From positions 1-27,041 of the forward strand of contig JBKECC010000132.1 in the NCBI GenBank assembly GCA_047974135.1: 27,041 nucleotides of DNA, read 5' to 3'. The first letter of the stretch is position 1. Each line of letters begins with the position of its first letter. The DNA comes from JAIRQK01 sp047974135 (GTDB lineage Bacteria; Campylobacterota; Campylobacteria; Campylobacterales; Campylobacteraceae). Shown piece after piece: positions 1 to 8,709 of this stretch. The notes beneath the pieces are model-generated. The model did not search any database. It was not told where the DNA came from and was given only the letters and a program-made list of their open reading frames with translations. The translations under genes were made by a program, and so were the position numbers.

Positions 1-924
1 ATGGGGAAAATTCGTGTTGTTTTTATGGGAACACCAAGTTATGCAACGGAAATTTTAAAAGCTCTGCTAAAAGAGGAAAATTTTGAAATTTGTGCACTTT
101 TTACGCAAAGCGACAAACCAGCAAATAGAGGAAAACTTTTAACTCCACCTCATATAAAATCTTTTGTATTGGAAAATTATCCAGATATCCCTATATATCA
201 ACCAACTTCTATACGTGATGAAGAGACTAAAAATATTTTAAAATCTTACAATCCAGACTTTATAGTTGTTGCAGCGTATGGAAAAATACTCCCTTTAGAT
301 ATTTTAAATATAGCGCCTTGTATCAATCTTCACGCTTCTCTTTTACCAAAATATAGAGGTGCCAGTCCTATACAATATACAATCTTAAATGATGATAGTT
401 TTGGTGGTGTTACTGCTATGAAAATGGAGCAAGGTTTAGACAGTGGAGAGATGCTTGGCTACACTTATGTAAATGCAAAAGGTGTTGATGTAAACACACT
501 TTTTGATGAATTGTCTAAAAAAGCATCAAAATTAACTATAAAAATATTAAATAATTACAATAAAATTTTACATGTAAAACAAAATGATGCTCAAGTTTCA
601 TTTGCAAGAAAAATCGTTAAAGAAGATGGTCTTTGTGATTTTACCTTTACATGTAAAGAGTTAACTCAAAAGTTTTTAGCTTATAATCCTTGGCCGGGAC
701 TGTATTTACAAAATGGCATAAAACTAAAAGCTTTTACATGTAAACAGCAAAAACATAACTTTAAAATTGGCGAGATTGTAAGCATAAACGATACGAGCAT
801 AGAAGTTGCTTGTTATGATGGGTTTGTAAATATAACAAGGCTAAATCCACCTTCAAAGCAAGAGATGAATGCGGCAGATTTTATAAGAGGAAAAAGGATA
901 GAGGTTGGAAATACGCTTAATTGA
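1..924 (+). CDS. fmt: Methionyl-tRNA formyltransferase
   Basis: Transfers a formyl group from 10-formyltetrahydrofolate to Met-tRNAfMet, making the bacterial initiator tRNA in the cytoplasm. The 307-residue length fits the family. The N-terminal formyltransferase fold opens with FMGTP (residues 8-12). The catalytic triad is visible as N109 and H111 in INLHASLLPKYRG and D147 in GLDSGE; the SLLPKYRGASPIQ loop is the family signature. The C-terminal tRNA-binding domain (about 205-307) includes YNPWPGLYL. The gene starts with ATG at base 1, so its promoter and RBS lie outside the window. It overlaps birA by 20 bp. Oddity: three copies of TTTACATGTAAA lie in its second half, encoding LHVK (190-193) and FTCK (216-219 and 245-248). 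Confidence 0.97.
   Translation: MGKIRVVFMGTPSYATEILKALLKEENFEICALFTQSDKPANRGKLLTPPHIKSFVLENYPDIPIYQPTSIRDEETKNILKSYNPDFIVVAAYGKILPLDILNIAPCINLHASLLPKYRGASPIQYTILNDDSFGGVTAMKMEQGLDSGEMLGYTYVNAKGVDVNTLFDELSKKASKLTIKILNNYNKILHVKQNDAQVSFARKIVKEDGLCDFTFTCKELTQKFLAYNPWPGLYLQNGIKLKAFTCKQQKHNFKIGEIVSINDTSIEVACYDGFVNITRLNPPSKQEMNAADFIRGKRIEVGNTLN
567..578. repeat. TTTACATGTAAA palindrome (in fmt)
   Basis: Perfect copy, extended to 14 bp (TTTT...AAAA, 566-579). Read as LHVK, residues 190-193 of Fmt. Confidence 0.95.
646..657. repeat. TTTACATGTAAA palindrome (in fmt)
   Basis: Perfect copy, extended by C/G to 14 bp (645-658). Read as FTCK, residues 216-219 of Fmt. Confidence 0.95.
733..744. repeat. TTTACATGTAAA palindrome (in fmt)
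   Basis: Perfect copy, read as FTCK, residues 245-248 of Fmt. Confidence 0.95.
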
Positions 925-1540
925 CGAAATCCCCTCAACTCACAATTTTCTAACAAATGCTGTAAGAAATGGTGACATAACAACACCTTTAGCTATTTAT
1001 GCCAAAAAGCAAACTGCTGGGGTTGGAAGTCGCGGGAATGATTGGATTGGGCAAGAGGGAAATCTCTTCTTGACATTTTGTATAGAATTTGAAAGTTTGC
1101 CAAAAGATTTGCCAAGTGCTTCAACTTCCATATATTTTTCAACCCTTATGCTTGAAATTTTAAAAACACATGGCTCGCTTGCTTGGCTTAAGTGGCCAAA
1201 TGATTTTTATGTTGGTGACAAGAAAATTGGTGGACTTATAACGACAAAGATAAATGATTTTATGGTTGTATCTATCGGTGTGAATCTAATTCAAACAAGT
1301 AATAAATTTTGTGTACTTGATATAAATATAACGGCTACTGATTTGGTAAACGAATTTATACCATCACTAAAAAATTTTCCTTCATGGAAGCATATTTTTA
1401 GTAAATATAAGTTAGAATTCCACCTCAGTCAAAATTTTTTTGCACATGTAGATGGAAAAAAAGTTCATCTCAGCAAGGCTTTGCTTTGCGATGATGGCTC
1501 GATTGAGATAGAAAAGAAGAAGGTGTATAGTCTAAGATGA
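905..1540 (+). CDS. birA: Biotin--[acetyl-CoA-carboxylase] ligase (BirA, catalytic type)
   Basis: Activates biotin to biotinyl-AMP and attaches it to the biotin carboxyl carrier protein of acetyl-CoA carboxylase. Family signs are the opening EIPSTHNF, the biotin/ATP loop QTAGVGSRGNDW (36-47), KWPND (96-100), KIGGLIT (107-113) and GVNL (125-128). At 211 residues it has no N-terminal winged-helix DNA-binding domain, so it should be a class I, non-repressor ligase. The best start is TTG at 905, inside the end of fmt, with an AAGGA-like RBS near 894-898; the protein then begins exactly where the family does. It overlaps parA by 4 bp (ATGA), so translation is probably coupled. The C-terminal domain is short and poorly conserved, as is common. 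Confidence 0.93.
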   Translation: MEIRLIDEIPSTHNFLTNAVRNGDITTPLAIYAKKQTAGVGSRGNDWIGQEGNLFLTFCIEFESLPKDLPSASTSIYFSTLMLEILKTHGSLAWLKWPNDFYVGDKKIGGLITTKINDFMVVSIGVNLIQTSNKFCVLDINITATDLVNEFIPSLKNFPSWKHIFSKYKLEFHLSQNFFAHVDGKKVHLSKALLCDDGSIEIEKKKVYSLR

Positions 1541-2322
1541 GTGAAATTATTGCTATTGCCAACCAAAAAGGTGGCGTTGGAAAAACAACTACTGCTGTCA
1601 ACCTTGCTGCATCACTTGCAACTGCAGGTAAAAAAGTACTTTTAATCGATATTGACCCACAATCAAACGCAACAACGGGACTTGGCTTTCATAGAAACGA
1701 ACTAGAATTTAACATATATCACGTACTTATTGGACGCAAAAAACTCTCTCAAGTTATCCTAAAAACTGAAATTTCTACACTATTTTTAGCACCAGCAAAC
1801 ATTGGTCTTGTTGGAGTTGAAAAAGAGTTTTATGATAATAATACAAAAGGTAGAGAGTTAATCTTAAAAAATGCCATAGAAGAAGTAAGAGAAGATTATG
1901 ATTTTATTATCATCGACTCACCTCCTGCGCTTGGAAGCGTTACAGTAAATGCTCTTGGTGCTGCAACATCTGTTATCATTCCTATACAATGTGAATTTTT
2001 TGCATTAGAAGGCTTGGCACAACTTTTAAACACTGTAAAACTCATCAAAAAAACTATAAATCCTGCACTTGAAATTAGAGGCTTCCTGCCAACTATGTAT
2101 AGCACACAAAATAACCTCTCACGTCAAGTTTTTGCAGACTTACAACAACACTTCAATAACAAACTTTTTATTGACAAAGAGAGTAACTCCTTTGTTGTTA
2201 TACCAAGAAATATAAAATTAGCAGAGTCTCCAAGCTTTGGAAAACCTATAATTTTATATGATGATAAATCAGCAGGCTCTTTAGCGTATCAAGGTCTTGC
2301 ACAATCAATTATGGCGAGTTAA
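1537..2322 (+). CDS. parA: Chromosome-partitioning ATPase ParA (Soj)
   Basis: Walker-type ATPase that moves ParB-parS complexes over the nucleoid during chromosome segregation. The deviant Walker A KGGVGKTT occupies residues 11-18, with the signature lysine at 11; Walker A' is VLLIDIDPQSNATTGLG (about 34-50) and Walker B is DFIIIDSPPALG (about 122-133). At 261 residues without an N-terminal helix-turn-helix it is the short chromosomal (Soj) type, not the long plasmid type. Its ATG lies in the 4-bp overlap with birA, and parB starts 3 bp after its stop. Confidence is very high from the motifs and the parB neighbour. Confidence 0.97.
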   Translation: MSEIIAIANQKGGVGKTTTAVNLAASLATAGKKVLLIDIDPQSNATTGLGFHRNELEFNIYHVLIGRKKLSQVILKTEISTLFLAPANIGLVGVEKEFYDNNTKGRELILKNAIEEVREDYDFIIIDSPPALGSVTVNALGAATSVIIPIQCEFFALEGLAQLLNTVKLIKKTINPALEIRGFLPTMYSTQNNLSRQVFADLQQHFNNKLFIDKESNSFVVIPRNIKLAESPSFGKPIILYDDKSAGSLAYQGLAQSIMAS

Positions 2323-2325
2323 TAT

Positions 2326-3183
2326 ATGGCAAAAAAAGCATTAGGCAGAGGACTTGGAGCAATTTTTGAAGATGTTGAAGAAGCTTATAGACAAGAGTTT
2401 CAACAAGATTCAAGTGGTGTACAAGAGATAGATGTAAACATAATCGTACCAAATCCTTATCAACCTCGTCTAGTTTTTAAAGAAGATGCCCTAAAAGATC
2501 TCTCAAACTCCATAAAACAACATGGACTTCTTCAACCAATCATAGTTATAAAAAAAGATAGTGGCTTTATGCTACTTGCTGGTGAGAGAAGATTAAAAGC
2601 TACAAAAATGGCTGGTTTTTCTACCATAAAAGCCATCATTGCAGATTATGAATCAGATAAACTTCGCGAACTTGCCCTTATTGAAAACATTCAAAGAGAA
2701 GATTTAAACCCTATTGAACTTGGAAAATCATACCAAGAACTCATTGAAGAGTACAATATAACTCAAGAAGGATTATCTGAAATAGTTCACAAAAGTAGAG
2801 CTCAAATCACAAATACTATAAGACTTTTATCTCTTTTGGATAAAACAAAAGATTTGATAAGTGAAGGTAAAATCTCTCAAGGCCATGCAAAAGTCTTAGT
2901 AGGTCTTGATAAAATTGACGAAGAGACTATAGTAAACACAATCCTTGGACAGCACTTAAGTGTAAGAGAAACTGAAAACCTTGTAAAACAGGTAAAATCA
3001 GGAACAAAACCAGAAGCAAAAACAAAAAAATTATCTCAAAATTCTGATTCTCTTTCTACTTTAGGCTTATTAACCGAAAAACTATCTAGCTTTGGATTGA
3101 AAACTAAAATAAAAAATAATTCTTTAACGATAAACTTCAAAAATCAAAGAGAGGTAGAAAATTTCATCGAAATGCTTAAATAA
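2326..3183 (+). CDS. parB: Chromosome-partitioning protein ParB (Spo0J)
   Basis: CTPase and DNA clamp that loads at parS sites and works with ParA in chromosome segregation. The start KKALGRGLGAIF (3-14) is the typical N-terminal ParA-interaction region. The ParB/Srx domain holds NPYQPR (43-48) and the GERR box (86-89, AGERRLKATKMAGF). ENIQREDLNPIE (120-131) leads into a helix-turn-helix DNA-binding region (about 146-170). The last 50 residues form the dimerisation domain. The length of 285 is normal. It is the last gene of the fmt-birA-parA-parB run; a 154-bp gap with a probable promoter separates it from the ATP synthase genes. I found no clear parS site in the window. Confidence 0.97.
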   Translation: MAKKALGRGLGAIFEDVEEAYRQEFQQDSSGVQEIDVNIIVPNPYQPRLVFKEDALKDLSNSIKQHGLLQPIIVIKKDSGFMLLAGERRLKATKMAGFSTIKAIIADYESDKLRELALIENIQREDLNPIELGKSYQELIEEYNITQEGLSEIVHKSRAQITNTIRLLSLLDKTKDLISEGKISQGHAKVLVGLDKIDEETIVNTILGQHLSVRETENLVKQVKSGTKPEAKTKKLSQNSDSLSTLGLLTEKLSSFGLKTKIKNNSLTINFKNQREVENFIEMLK

Positions 3184-3217
3184 TTTTTTTCTTTAATGAA
3201 AATTTTTTGTTTAAGAT

Positions 3218-3225
3218 GATAAAAT
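3218..3225 (+). promoter_or_regulatory. Probable promoter of the ATP synthase operon
   Basis: GATAAAAT at 3218-3225 contains the -10 box TAAAAT and is preceded by a T-rich tract (about 3182-3212) instead of a clear -35, the usual form of sigma-70 promoters in Campylobacterota. Transcription would start near the CCCGC at 3228-3232. The resulting leader of about 105 nt contains TTTACATGTAAA (3257-3268) and the RBS AAGGAG just before atpF'. Confidence 0.5.
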
Positions 3226-3256
3226 TTCCCGCTTTTATTTTGTATATCATTAATGT

Positions 3257-3268
3257 TTTACATGTAAA
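3257..3268. repeat. TTTACATGTAAA palindrome (leader of the atp operon)
   Basis: Perfect copy, extended to 14 bp (3256-3269), between parB and atpF', downstream of the proposed atp promoter. Confidence 0.95.
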
Positions 3269-3337
3269 ATGTTTTGCGTTACAAAATTAAGTTTATTTTT
3301 GGATTATTAACTTTAAAAATTAAGGAGACATACTATA

Positions 3338-3760
3338 ATGTTAGACTTTGACCCAGTCATTTTTTGCTCTACCATTGTTGCTTTCTTATTTCTTTTAATT
3401 GTTTTAAATCAAATTCTTTATAAACCACTACTTGGCTTCATGGATAATAGAGATGAGACAATTAAAAAAGATTTAGAAGATGCAAGCAAAAATTCAAGTG
3501 ATGTTGGTGTATATCACGACGAAGCAAATAAAATTTTGTTAGATGCTAAAAACAAAGCATTAGAAGTAAGACTAGCTTTAATCTCAAAAGCAAAAGAGGA
3601 AGCTACTCAAAAGCTAAATGACAAAAAGTCAAAACTTGAAGCTTCTTATGAGTCGTTTACGAACTCACTAGTAAAAGAGAAGCAAGAGTTAAAAGACGGC
3701 CTTCTTGGTAGTATGCCAGCTTTTCAAGATGGCATAAAAAATAAACTCGCTCAAATTTAA
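3338..3760 (+). CDS. atpF': ATP synthase subunit b' (stator)
   Basis: Second b-type peripheral-stalk subunit of the F0F1 ATP synthase. One transmembrane helix (about residues 8-28) is followed by a polar, charged, heptad-like helix (about 35-135) of the kind that pairs with subunit b in the stalk. The YKPLLGFMDNRDETI segment just after the membrane helix is typical of b/b' proteins. Its 140 residues match other b' subunits. An AAGGAG RBS lies upstream at about 3321-3326. It is the first gene of the ATP synthase operon, 9 bp ahead of atpF. The b/b' split is normal in Campylobacterota and in photosynthetic bacteria. Confidence 0.93.
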   Translation: MLDFDPVIFCSTIVAFLFLLIVLNQILYKPLLGFMDNRDETIKKDLEDASKNSSDVGVYHDEANKILLDAKNKALEVRLALISKAKEEATQKLNDKKSKLEASYESFTNSLVKEKQELKDGLLGSMPAFQDGIKNKLAQI

Positions 3761-3769
3761 AGGTGGATA

Positions 3770-4279
3770 ATGTTTAAATATATTTTTATGGTAACAATTC
3801 CTGTACTTGCTTTTGCAGCAGGTGATGGTGAAGCAAAAACAGACATTTTCCCAAGAGTTATAAACTTCTTAATTTTTGCTGCTATTGCTTATTATCTTCT
3901 TGCAAACAGACTAAAACTTTTCTTTACAAATAGAAAAAACTCTATCGCTGATAGACTTGATGCTATACAAAAAAAGTTAAGAGAATCAGAGCAAGAGAAG
4001 GAAAAAGCTAAAGAAAAAGTCGAAGAAGCAAAGGTAAATGCAAAAGCATTTTTAGCATCTTCAGAAAAAGAGAATGAACTCTTGCTTGCTAAAATTGCGG
4101 CTGATCTTGACAACGAGATGAATAATTTAGAAAAATCTCAAAATGATCAAATGGATATTGAGAGAAGAAAAATGACAAGAGCCGTTATAAATGAAGTTCT
4201 TGACGAACTCTTTAAAAGCGAAGCAGCTTCTATCGATAGAAAAAAATTTATTGATATAGTTCTCAAAAAGGTTGCATAA
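3770..4279 (+). CDS. atpF: ATP synthase subunit b (stator)
   Basis: Peripheral-stalk subunit that holds the F1 head against rotation. The first about 17 residues (MFKYIFMVTIPVLAFAA) look like a signal peptide, followed by a short acidic linker and the true membrane helix (about 29-46, INFLIFAAIAYYLLANRL). A long charged helix (about 55-150) rich in E, K and A is expected to form the coiled stalk with b'. The double hydrophobic N terminus is longer than in E. coli AtpF. Its stop and the atpH start share one base (TAATG), so translation is coupled. Confidence 0.94.
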   Translation: MFKYIFMVTIPVLAFAAGDGEAKTDIFPRVINFLIFAAIAYYLLANRLKLFFTNRKNSIADRLDAIQKKLRESEQEKEKAKEKVEEAKVNAKAFLASSEKENELLLAKIAADLDNEMNNLEKSQNDQMDIERRKMTRAVINEVLDELFKSEAASIDRKKFIDIVLKKVA

Positions 4280-4809
4280 TGAGTAGTGAAATAGCAAAAA
4301 AATATGTAAAAGCTCTTATGCAGAGTTTTGATGAAAAGAAGTTAAAAACAGTAGAAGATATGCTTGGTGAAATTACTACAGCTTTCAATGACACAAAATT
4401 TATAACTATTCTTTCTTCAACAGATATAAAAGAGACAAGAAAAAGAGAGTTGATTTTATCATTTTTAGACACCAAAGATGAAAAGATTATAAACTTCTTC
4501 TCACTACTTAGTGAAAATGGAAGATTACTTTTAATCCCTGCTATTTTTGATGAGTTAAAACTTCAAATATCTATAAAACATAATATCTTCGTAGGTAAAG
4601 TTATAAGTGATACAAAAGTTCCAGCAGAAAAAGTAAAAGAGTTAGAAAATAGTTTCAGTAAAAAATTTGGTGCAACCATAAAGTTAGAGTCTGTAGTTTC
4701 TGATTATCCAGGAATCAAAATTCAACTTGATGACCTTGGTATTGAATCAAGTTTTTCATTAGATAGACTAAAAGCTCAATTAACTGAGCATATTTTAAAA
4801 GCAATATAA
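4279..4809 (+). CDS. atpH: ATP synthase subunit delta
   Basis: Connects the b/b' stalk to the top of the alpha3beta3 head (the OSCP equivalent). The N-terminal domain starts with the family pattern IAKKYVKALMQSF (5-17). The C-terminal part holds the conserved segment KFGATIKLESVVSDYPGIKIQ, matching the family motif around the GG(I/V) turn. Its 176 residues are the normal length. It starts on the last base of atpF and ends 24 bp before atpA. Confidence 0.95.
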   Translation: MSSEIAKKYVKALMQSFDEKKLKTVEDMLGEITTAFNDTKFITILSSTDIKETRKRELILSFLDTKDEKIINFFSLLSENGRLLLIPAIFDELKLQISIKHNIFVGKVISDTKVPAEKVKELENSFSKKFGATIKLESVVSDYPGIKIQLDDLGIESSFSLDRLKAQLTEHILKAI

Positions 4810-4833
4810 TAAAAGAATTAAGGAGTAATAAAA

Positions 4834-6351
4834 GTGACTACTAAAATTAAAGCTGATGAGATTAGCTCTATAATTAAAGAGAGGATTGAAAATTTTAATC
4901 TTAGCGTTGACATAGAAGAGACGGGGAAAGTTATCTCTGTTGCAGACGGTGTTGCAAACGTTTATGGTTTGAACAACGTTATGTCAGGTGAAATGGTTGA
5001 ATTTGAAAATGGCGAAAGAGGATTAACACTTAACCTTGAAGAGTCAAGTGCTGGTATCGTTGTTCTTGGTAAGGGCGAAGGTATCTATGAGGGACAATCA
5101 GTAAAAAGACTTGGTAAGCTTTTACGTGTTCCAGTTGGTGATGCTATCATTGGTCGTGTTGTTAACTCACTTGGTGACCCAATCGATGCAAAAGGGCCAA
5201 TCGATACAAAAGAAACAAGATTCGTTGAAGAAAAAGCACCTGGTATTATGGCTAGAAAATCTGTTCATCAACCACTTCAAACAGGACTAAAAGCAATCGA
5301 TGCACTTGTTCCAATTGGTAGAGGACAAAGAGAGCTTATCATTGGTGACAGACAAACTGGAAAAACTACAGTTGCAGTTGATACAATCATTAACCAAAAA
5401 GGTCAAGATGTTGTATGTATATATGTTGCAATTGGACAAAAACAATCAACAGTAGCTCAAGTTGTAAAAAGATTAGAAGAGCACGGTGCTATGGATTATA
5501 CAATCATTGTAAATGCTGGTGCAAGTGATTCTGCTGCTTTACAATACCTAGCTCCTTATGCTGGTGTTACAATGGGTGAATATTTTAGAGATAATGGAAG
5601 ACACGCTCTTATAATTTATGATGACTTAACAAAACACGCTATTGCTTACCGTGAAATGTCACTAATTTTACGCCGTCCTCCAGGTCGTGAAGCTTATCCA
5701 GGTGACGTTTTTTATCTACACTCAAGACTTTTAGAGAGAGCTGCTAAAGTAAATGATAGCCTAGGTGCTGGTTCATTAACTGCGTTACCAATCATTGAAA
5801 CACAAGCTGGAGACGTTTCTGCTTATATTCCAACAAATGTTATTTCTATTACTGACGGACAAATCTTCTTAGAGACTGACCTATTTAACTCAGGTATTCG
5901 CCCAGCTATCAACGTTGGTTTATCAGTTTCACGTGTTGGTGGTTCAGCTCAAATCAAAGCAACAAAACAAGTTGCAGGAACTCTAAGACTTGACCTTGCT
6001 CAGTATAGAGAGCTTCAAGCATTTGCTCAATTTGCAAGTGACCTTGATGAGGCAAGTAGAAAACAACTTGAGCGTGGACAAAGAATGGTTGAATTATTAA
6101 AACAACCTCCATATTCTCCGCTTCCTATTGAAAACCAAGTAATTATTATTTATGCTGGAACAAGAGGATTTTTAGATGATATAGCAGTAAGTGAAATTAG
6201 TAAATTTGAAAATGATTTATATCCATTTATTGAAGCTAAATACTCTGAACTATTAGAGCAAATCAGAACTAAAAAGGCACTAGATAAAGATCTTGAAAAC
6301 ACATTAATAAAAGCATTGAACGAATTTAAAGCAACTTTTGTAGTGAAATAA
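4834..6351 (+). CDS. atpA: ATP synthase subunit alpha
   Basis: Non-catalytic nucleotide-binding subunit of the F1 head. It shows the N-terminal beta-barrel domain, the P-loop GDRQTGKT (171-178), the segment ALIIYDDLTKHAIAYREMSL with Walker B, LRRPPGREAYPGDVFYLHSRLLERAA with the conserved arginine region, and the alpha signature PAINVGLSVSRVGGSAQ. The 505 residues match the family. The start is GTG at 4834, preceded by AGGAG at 4821-4825 with suitable spacing; initiation upstream is not possible without losing this RBS. It contains no copy of the TTTACATGTAAA repeat. Confidence 0.98.
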   Translation: MTTKIKADEISSIIKERIENFNLSVDIEETGKVISVADGVANVYGLNNVMSGEMVEFENGERGLTLNLEESSAGIVVLGKGEGIYEGQSVKRLGKLLRVPVGDAIIGRVVNSLGDPIDAKGPIDTKETRFVEEKAPGIMARKSVHQPLQTGLKAIDALVPIGRGQRELIIGDRQTGKTTVAVDTIINQKGQDVVCIYVAIGQKQSTVAQVVKRLEEHGAMDYTIIVNAGASDSAALQYLAPYAGVTMGEYFRDNGRHALIIYDDLTKHAIAYREMSLILRRPPGREAYPGDVFYLHSRLLERAAKVNDSLGAGSLTALPIIETQAGDVSAYIPTNVISITDGQIFLETDLFNSGIRPAINVGLSVSRVGGSAQIKATKQVAGTLRLDLAQYRELQAFAQFASDLDEASRKQLERGQRMVELLKQPPYSPLPIENQVIIIYAGTRGFLDDIAVSEISKFENDLYPFIEAKYSELLEQIRTKKALDKDLENTLIKALNEFKATFVVK

Positions 6352-6361
6352 GGGCTAAATT

Positions 6362-7258
6362 ATGTCAAACCTAAAAGAGATAAAGAGAAAGATAAAAAGT
6401 GTTCAGAACACGCAAAAAACTACGCGTGCTATGAAACTTGTATCTAGCTCAAAACTACGCAAAGCAGAAAAAGCTGCTAAGCAATCAAGGGTTTATGCTC
6501 AAAAAATTAATGAGTTACTATCTGAAATTTCTCAAAAATTTGGACAATTTGTTGCAAATGGAGGAGAAGATAGTAAGTTTTTTAACACTAAAGTTGAACC
6601 AAAGACTGTTGATATCATCTTTGTTACCGCGGATAAAGGTTTATGTGGCGGTTTCAACGTTCAAACAATCAAAGCAGTTAAAAACTTGATGGAAGAGTAT
6701 AAAACCAAAAAAGTTAAAGTAAGGCTTAGAGCAGTTGGCAGAAAAGGGATTGATTACTTCTCGTTTCAAGATGTGCCACTACTTGAAAAATATGTTGGGG
6801 TATCTTCTGCTCCATCATATGAAAAAGCTATAGAGATTATCACAAACGCTGTTGAAGATTTTATGCAAAACGTAACAGACAAAATCATCTTAGTTCACAA
6901 CGGTTATCTAAACATGATTTCTCAAGAATTAAAGATAACTGATGTGTTACCAGTTGATCCTCCTGCTGCATCAACAGAGGCTATTGATGAGTCAAAATCT
7001 CTGCTTGTAACTGAGCCAGAAGATAATGATAAGATAATTGAAGAGTTAATGAGAAAGTATCTTGAATACAACATGTACTACTCTTTGATTGATTCATTAG
7101 CTGCTGAGCATAGTGCAAGAATGCAAGCGATGGATAGTGCTACAAACAATGCTAAAGAGAGAGTTAAAAAACTTACCATCTCTTACAACAAAGCAAGACA
7201 AGAGTCTATTACTACTGAGTTAATTGAGATTATCAGTGGTATGGAATCTATGAAATAA
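6362..7258 (+). CDS. atpG: ATP synthase subunit gamma
   Basis: Central rotating shaft of the F1 motor. The N terminus LKEIKRKIKSVQNTQKTTRAMKLV and the C-terminal EHSARMQAMDSATNNAKE are the two helical signatures that form the antiparallel coiled coil inside the alpha3beta3 ring; between them lies the Rossmann-like domain with TADKGLCGGFN. The 298 residues are normal. It lies 10 bp after atpA and 30 bp before atpD. Confidence 0.97.
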   Translation: MSNLKEIKRKIKSVQNTQKTTRAMKLVSSSKLRKAEKAAKQSRVYAQKINELLSEISQKFGQFVANGGEDSKFFNTKVEPKTVDIIFVTADKGLCGGFNVQTIKAVKNLMEEYKTKKVKVRLRAVGRKGIDYFSFQDVPLLEKYVGVSSAPSYEKAIEIITNAVEDFMQNVTDKIILVHNGYLNMISQELKITDVLPVDPPAASTEAIDESKSLLVTEPEDNDKIIEELMRKYLEYNMYYSLIDSLAAEHSARMQAMDSATNNAKERVKKLTISYNKARQESITTELIEIISGMESMK

Positions 7259-7288
7259 ACATAAGAAGATTTAAGGAGAAAGATTTAT

Positions 7289-8686
7289 ATGAATGGTGTA
7301 ATTAGTCAAATCCTAGGTCCTGTCGTTGATGTTGACTTTAAAGACAGTCTGCCTAAGATAAACGAAGCGATCGTAGTAAACTACGACGTTGAAGGTGCAA
7401 AGAAAAAGTTAGTTCTTGAAGTTGCAGCTCACCTTGGTGACAACCGCGTTAGAACCATTGCTATGGATATGACAGAAGGTTTAACAAGAGGAATTGAAGC
7501 AGTAGCGACAGGAGCTCCTATAAAAGTTCCAGTTGGTGAAAAAGTTCTTGGTCGTATCTTAAACGTTATCGGCGATGTTGTTGATGAGGGCGAACCAATT
7601 GAAGCAGATGTTAAATGGTCTATATATAGAGATCCTCCTGCATTTGAAGAACAAAGTACAAAATCAGAAGTTTTTGAAACTGGTATCAAAGTAGTTGACC
7701 TTCTTGCTCCTTATTCAAAAGGTGGTAAAGTTGGATTATTTGGTGGTGCTGGTGTTGGTAAAACGGTGATTATTATGGAGCTTATCCACCACGGTGCGTT
7801 TAAACACAGTGGTTACTCAGTATTCGCTGGTGTTGGAGAGAGAACAAGAGAGGGAAATGACCTTTATCATGAAATGAAAGAATCCAACGTTTTGGATAAA
7901 GTTGCCCTATGCTATGGACAAATGAACGAACCACCTGGAGCAAGAAACAGAGTTGCACTAACTGGTCTTACAATCGCTGAATATTTTAGAGATGAAATGG
8001 GTCTTGACGTTTTGATGTTTATCGACAATATCTTTAGATTTTCTCAATCAGGTTCAGAGATGTCAGCTCTTCTTGGACGTATTCCTTCAGCGGTTGGTTA
8101 TCAACCAACACTTGCAAGTGAAATGGGTAAATTACAAGAGAGAATTACATCAACCAAAAAAGGTTCAATTACATCAGTTCAAGCTGTTTACGTACCAGCT
8201 GATGACTTAACTGACCCTGCTCCTGCAACAGTTTTTGCTCACCTTGATGCAACTACAGTTTTAAGTCGTTCTATTGCAGAAAAAGGTATTTATCCAGCGG
8301 TTGATCCACTTGACTCAACATCAAGAATGCTTGATCCACAAATCTTAGGTGAAGAGCATTATAAAATTGCACGTGGTGTTCAAGCAATTCTTCAAAAATA
8401 TAAAGATTTGCAAGATATCATAGCAATTCTTGGTATGGATGAGTTAAGCGAAGAAGACAAAATGGTAGTTGAGCGTGCAAGAAAAATAGAAAAATTCCTA
8501 TCTCAACCATTCTTCGTTGCCGAAGTATTTACAGGAAGCCCAGGAAAATATGTTACACTTGAAGAGTCAATGTCAGGATTTAAGGGAATCATCGAAGGAA
8601 AATATGATCATTTACCTGAAAATGCTTTTTACATGGTTGGAAATATTGACGAAGCAATCGCTAAGGCTGAAAAGTTAAAAGCATAA
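7289..8686 (+). CDS. atpD: ATP synthase subunit beta
   Basis: Catalytic subunit of the F1 head, converting ADP and phosphate to ATP. Motifs include the P-loop GGAGVGKT (152-159), the catalytic GERTREGNDL (183-192, E184), the Walker B stretch VLMFIDNIFRF and the family signature PAVDPLDSTSRML. The 465 residues are typical. The RBS AAGGAG is about 11 bp ahead of the ATG. There is no repeat motif within it, and codon use is typical of a highly expressed gene of this genome. Confidence 0.98.
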   Translation: MNGVISQILGPVVDVDFKDSLPKINEAIVVNYDVEGAKKKLVLEVAAHLGDNRVRTIAMDMTEGLTRGIEAVATGAPIKVPVGEKVLGRILNVIGDVVDEGEPIEADVKWSIYRDPPAFEEQSTKSEVFETGIKVVDLLAPYSKGGKVGLFGGAGVGKTVIIMELIHHGAFKHSGYSVFAGVGERTREGNDLYHEMKESNVLDKVALCYGQMNEPPGARNRVALTGLTIAEYFRDEMGLDVLMFIDNIFRFSQSGSEMSALLGRIPSAVGYQPTLASEMGKLQERITSTKKGSITSVQAVYVPADDLTDPAPATVFAHLDATTVLSRSIAEKGIYPAVDPLDSTSRMLDPQILGEEHYKIARGVQAILQKYKDLQDIIAILGMDELSEEDKMVVERARKIEKFLSQPFFVAEVFTGSPGKYVTLEESMSGFKGIIEGKYDHLPENAFYMVGNIDEAIAKAEKLKA

Positions 8687-8709
8687 TTTTGTCCAAAAGG
8701 AATTAATTA

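Noticed and set aside
1537..3337. TTTACATGTAAA copies as parS sites for the nearby ParB
   Set aside because: The usual parS is a 16-bp palindrome with a CACGTG-type centre (TGTTTCACGTGAAACA). The repeat is different and, at the density seen here, too frequent for parS. No parS-like site was found near parAB.
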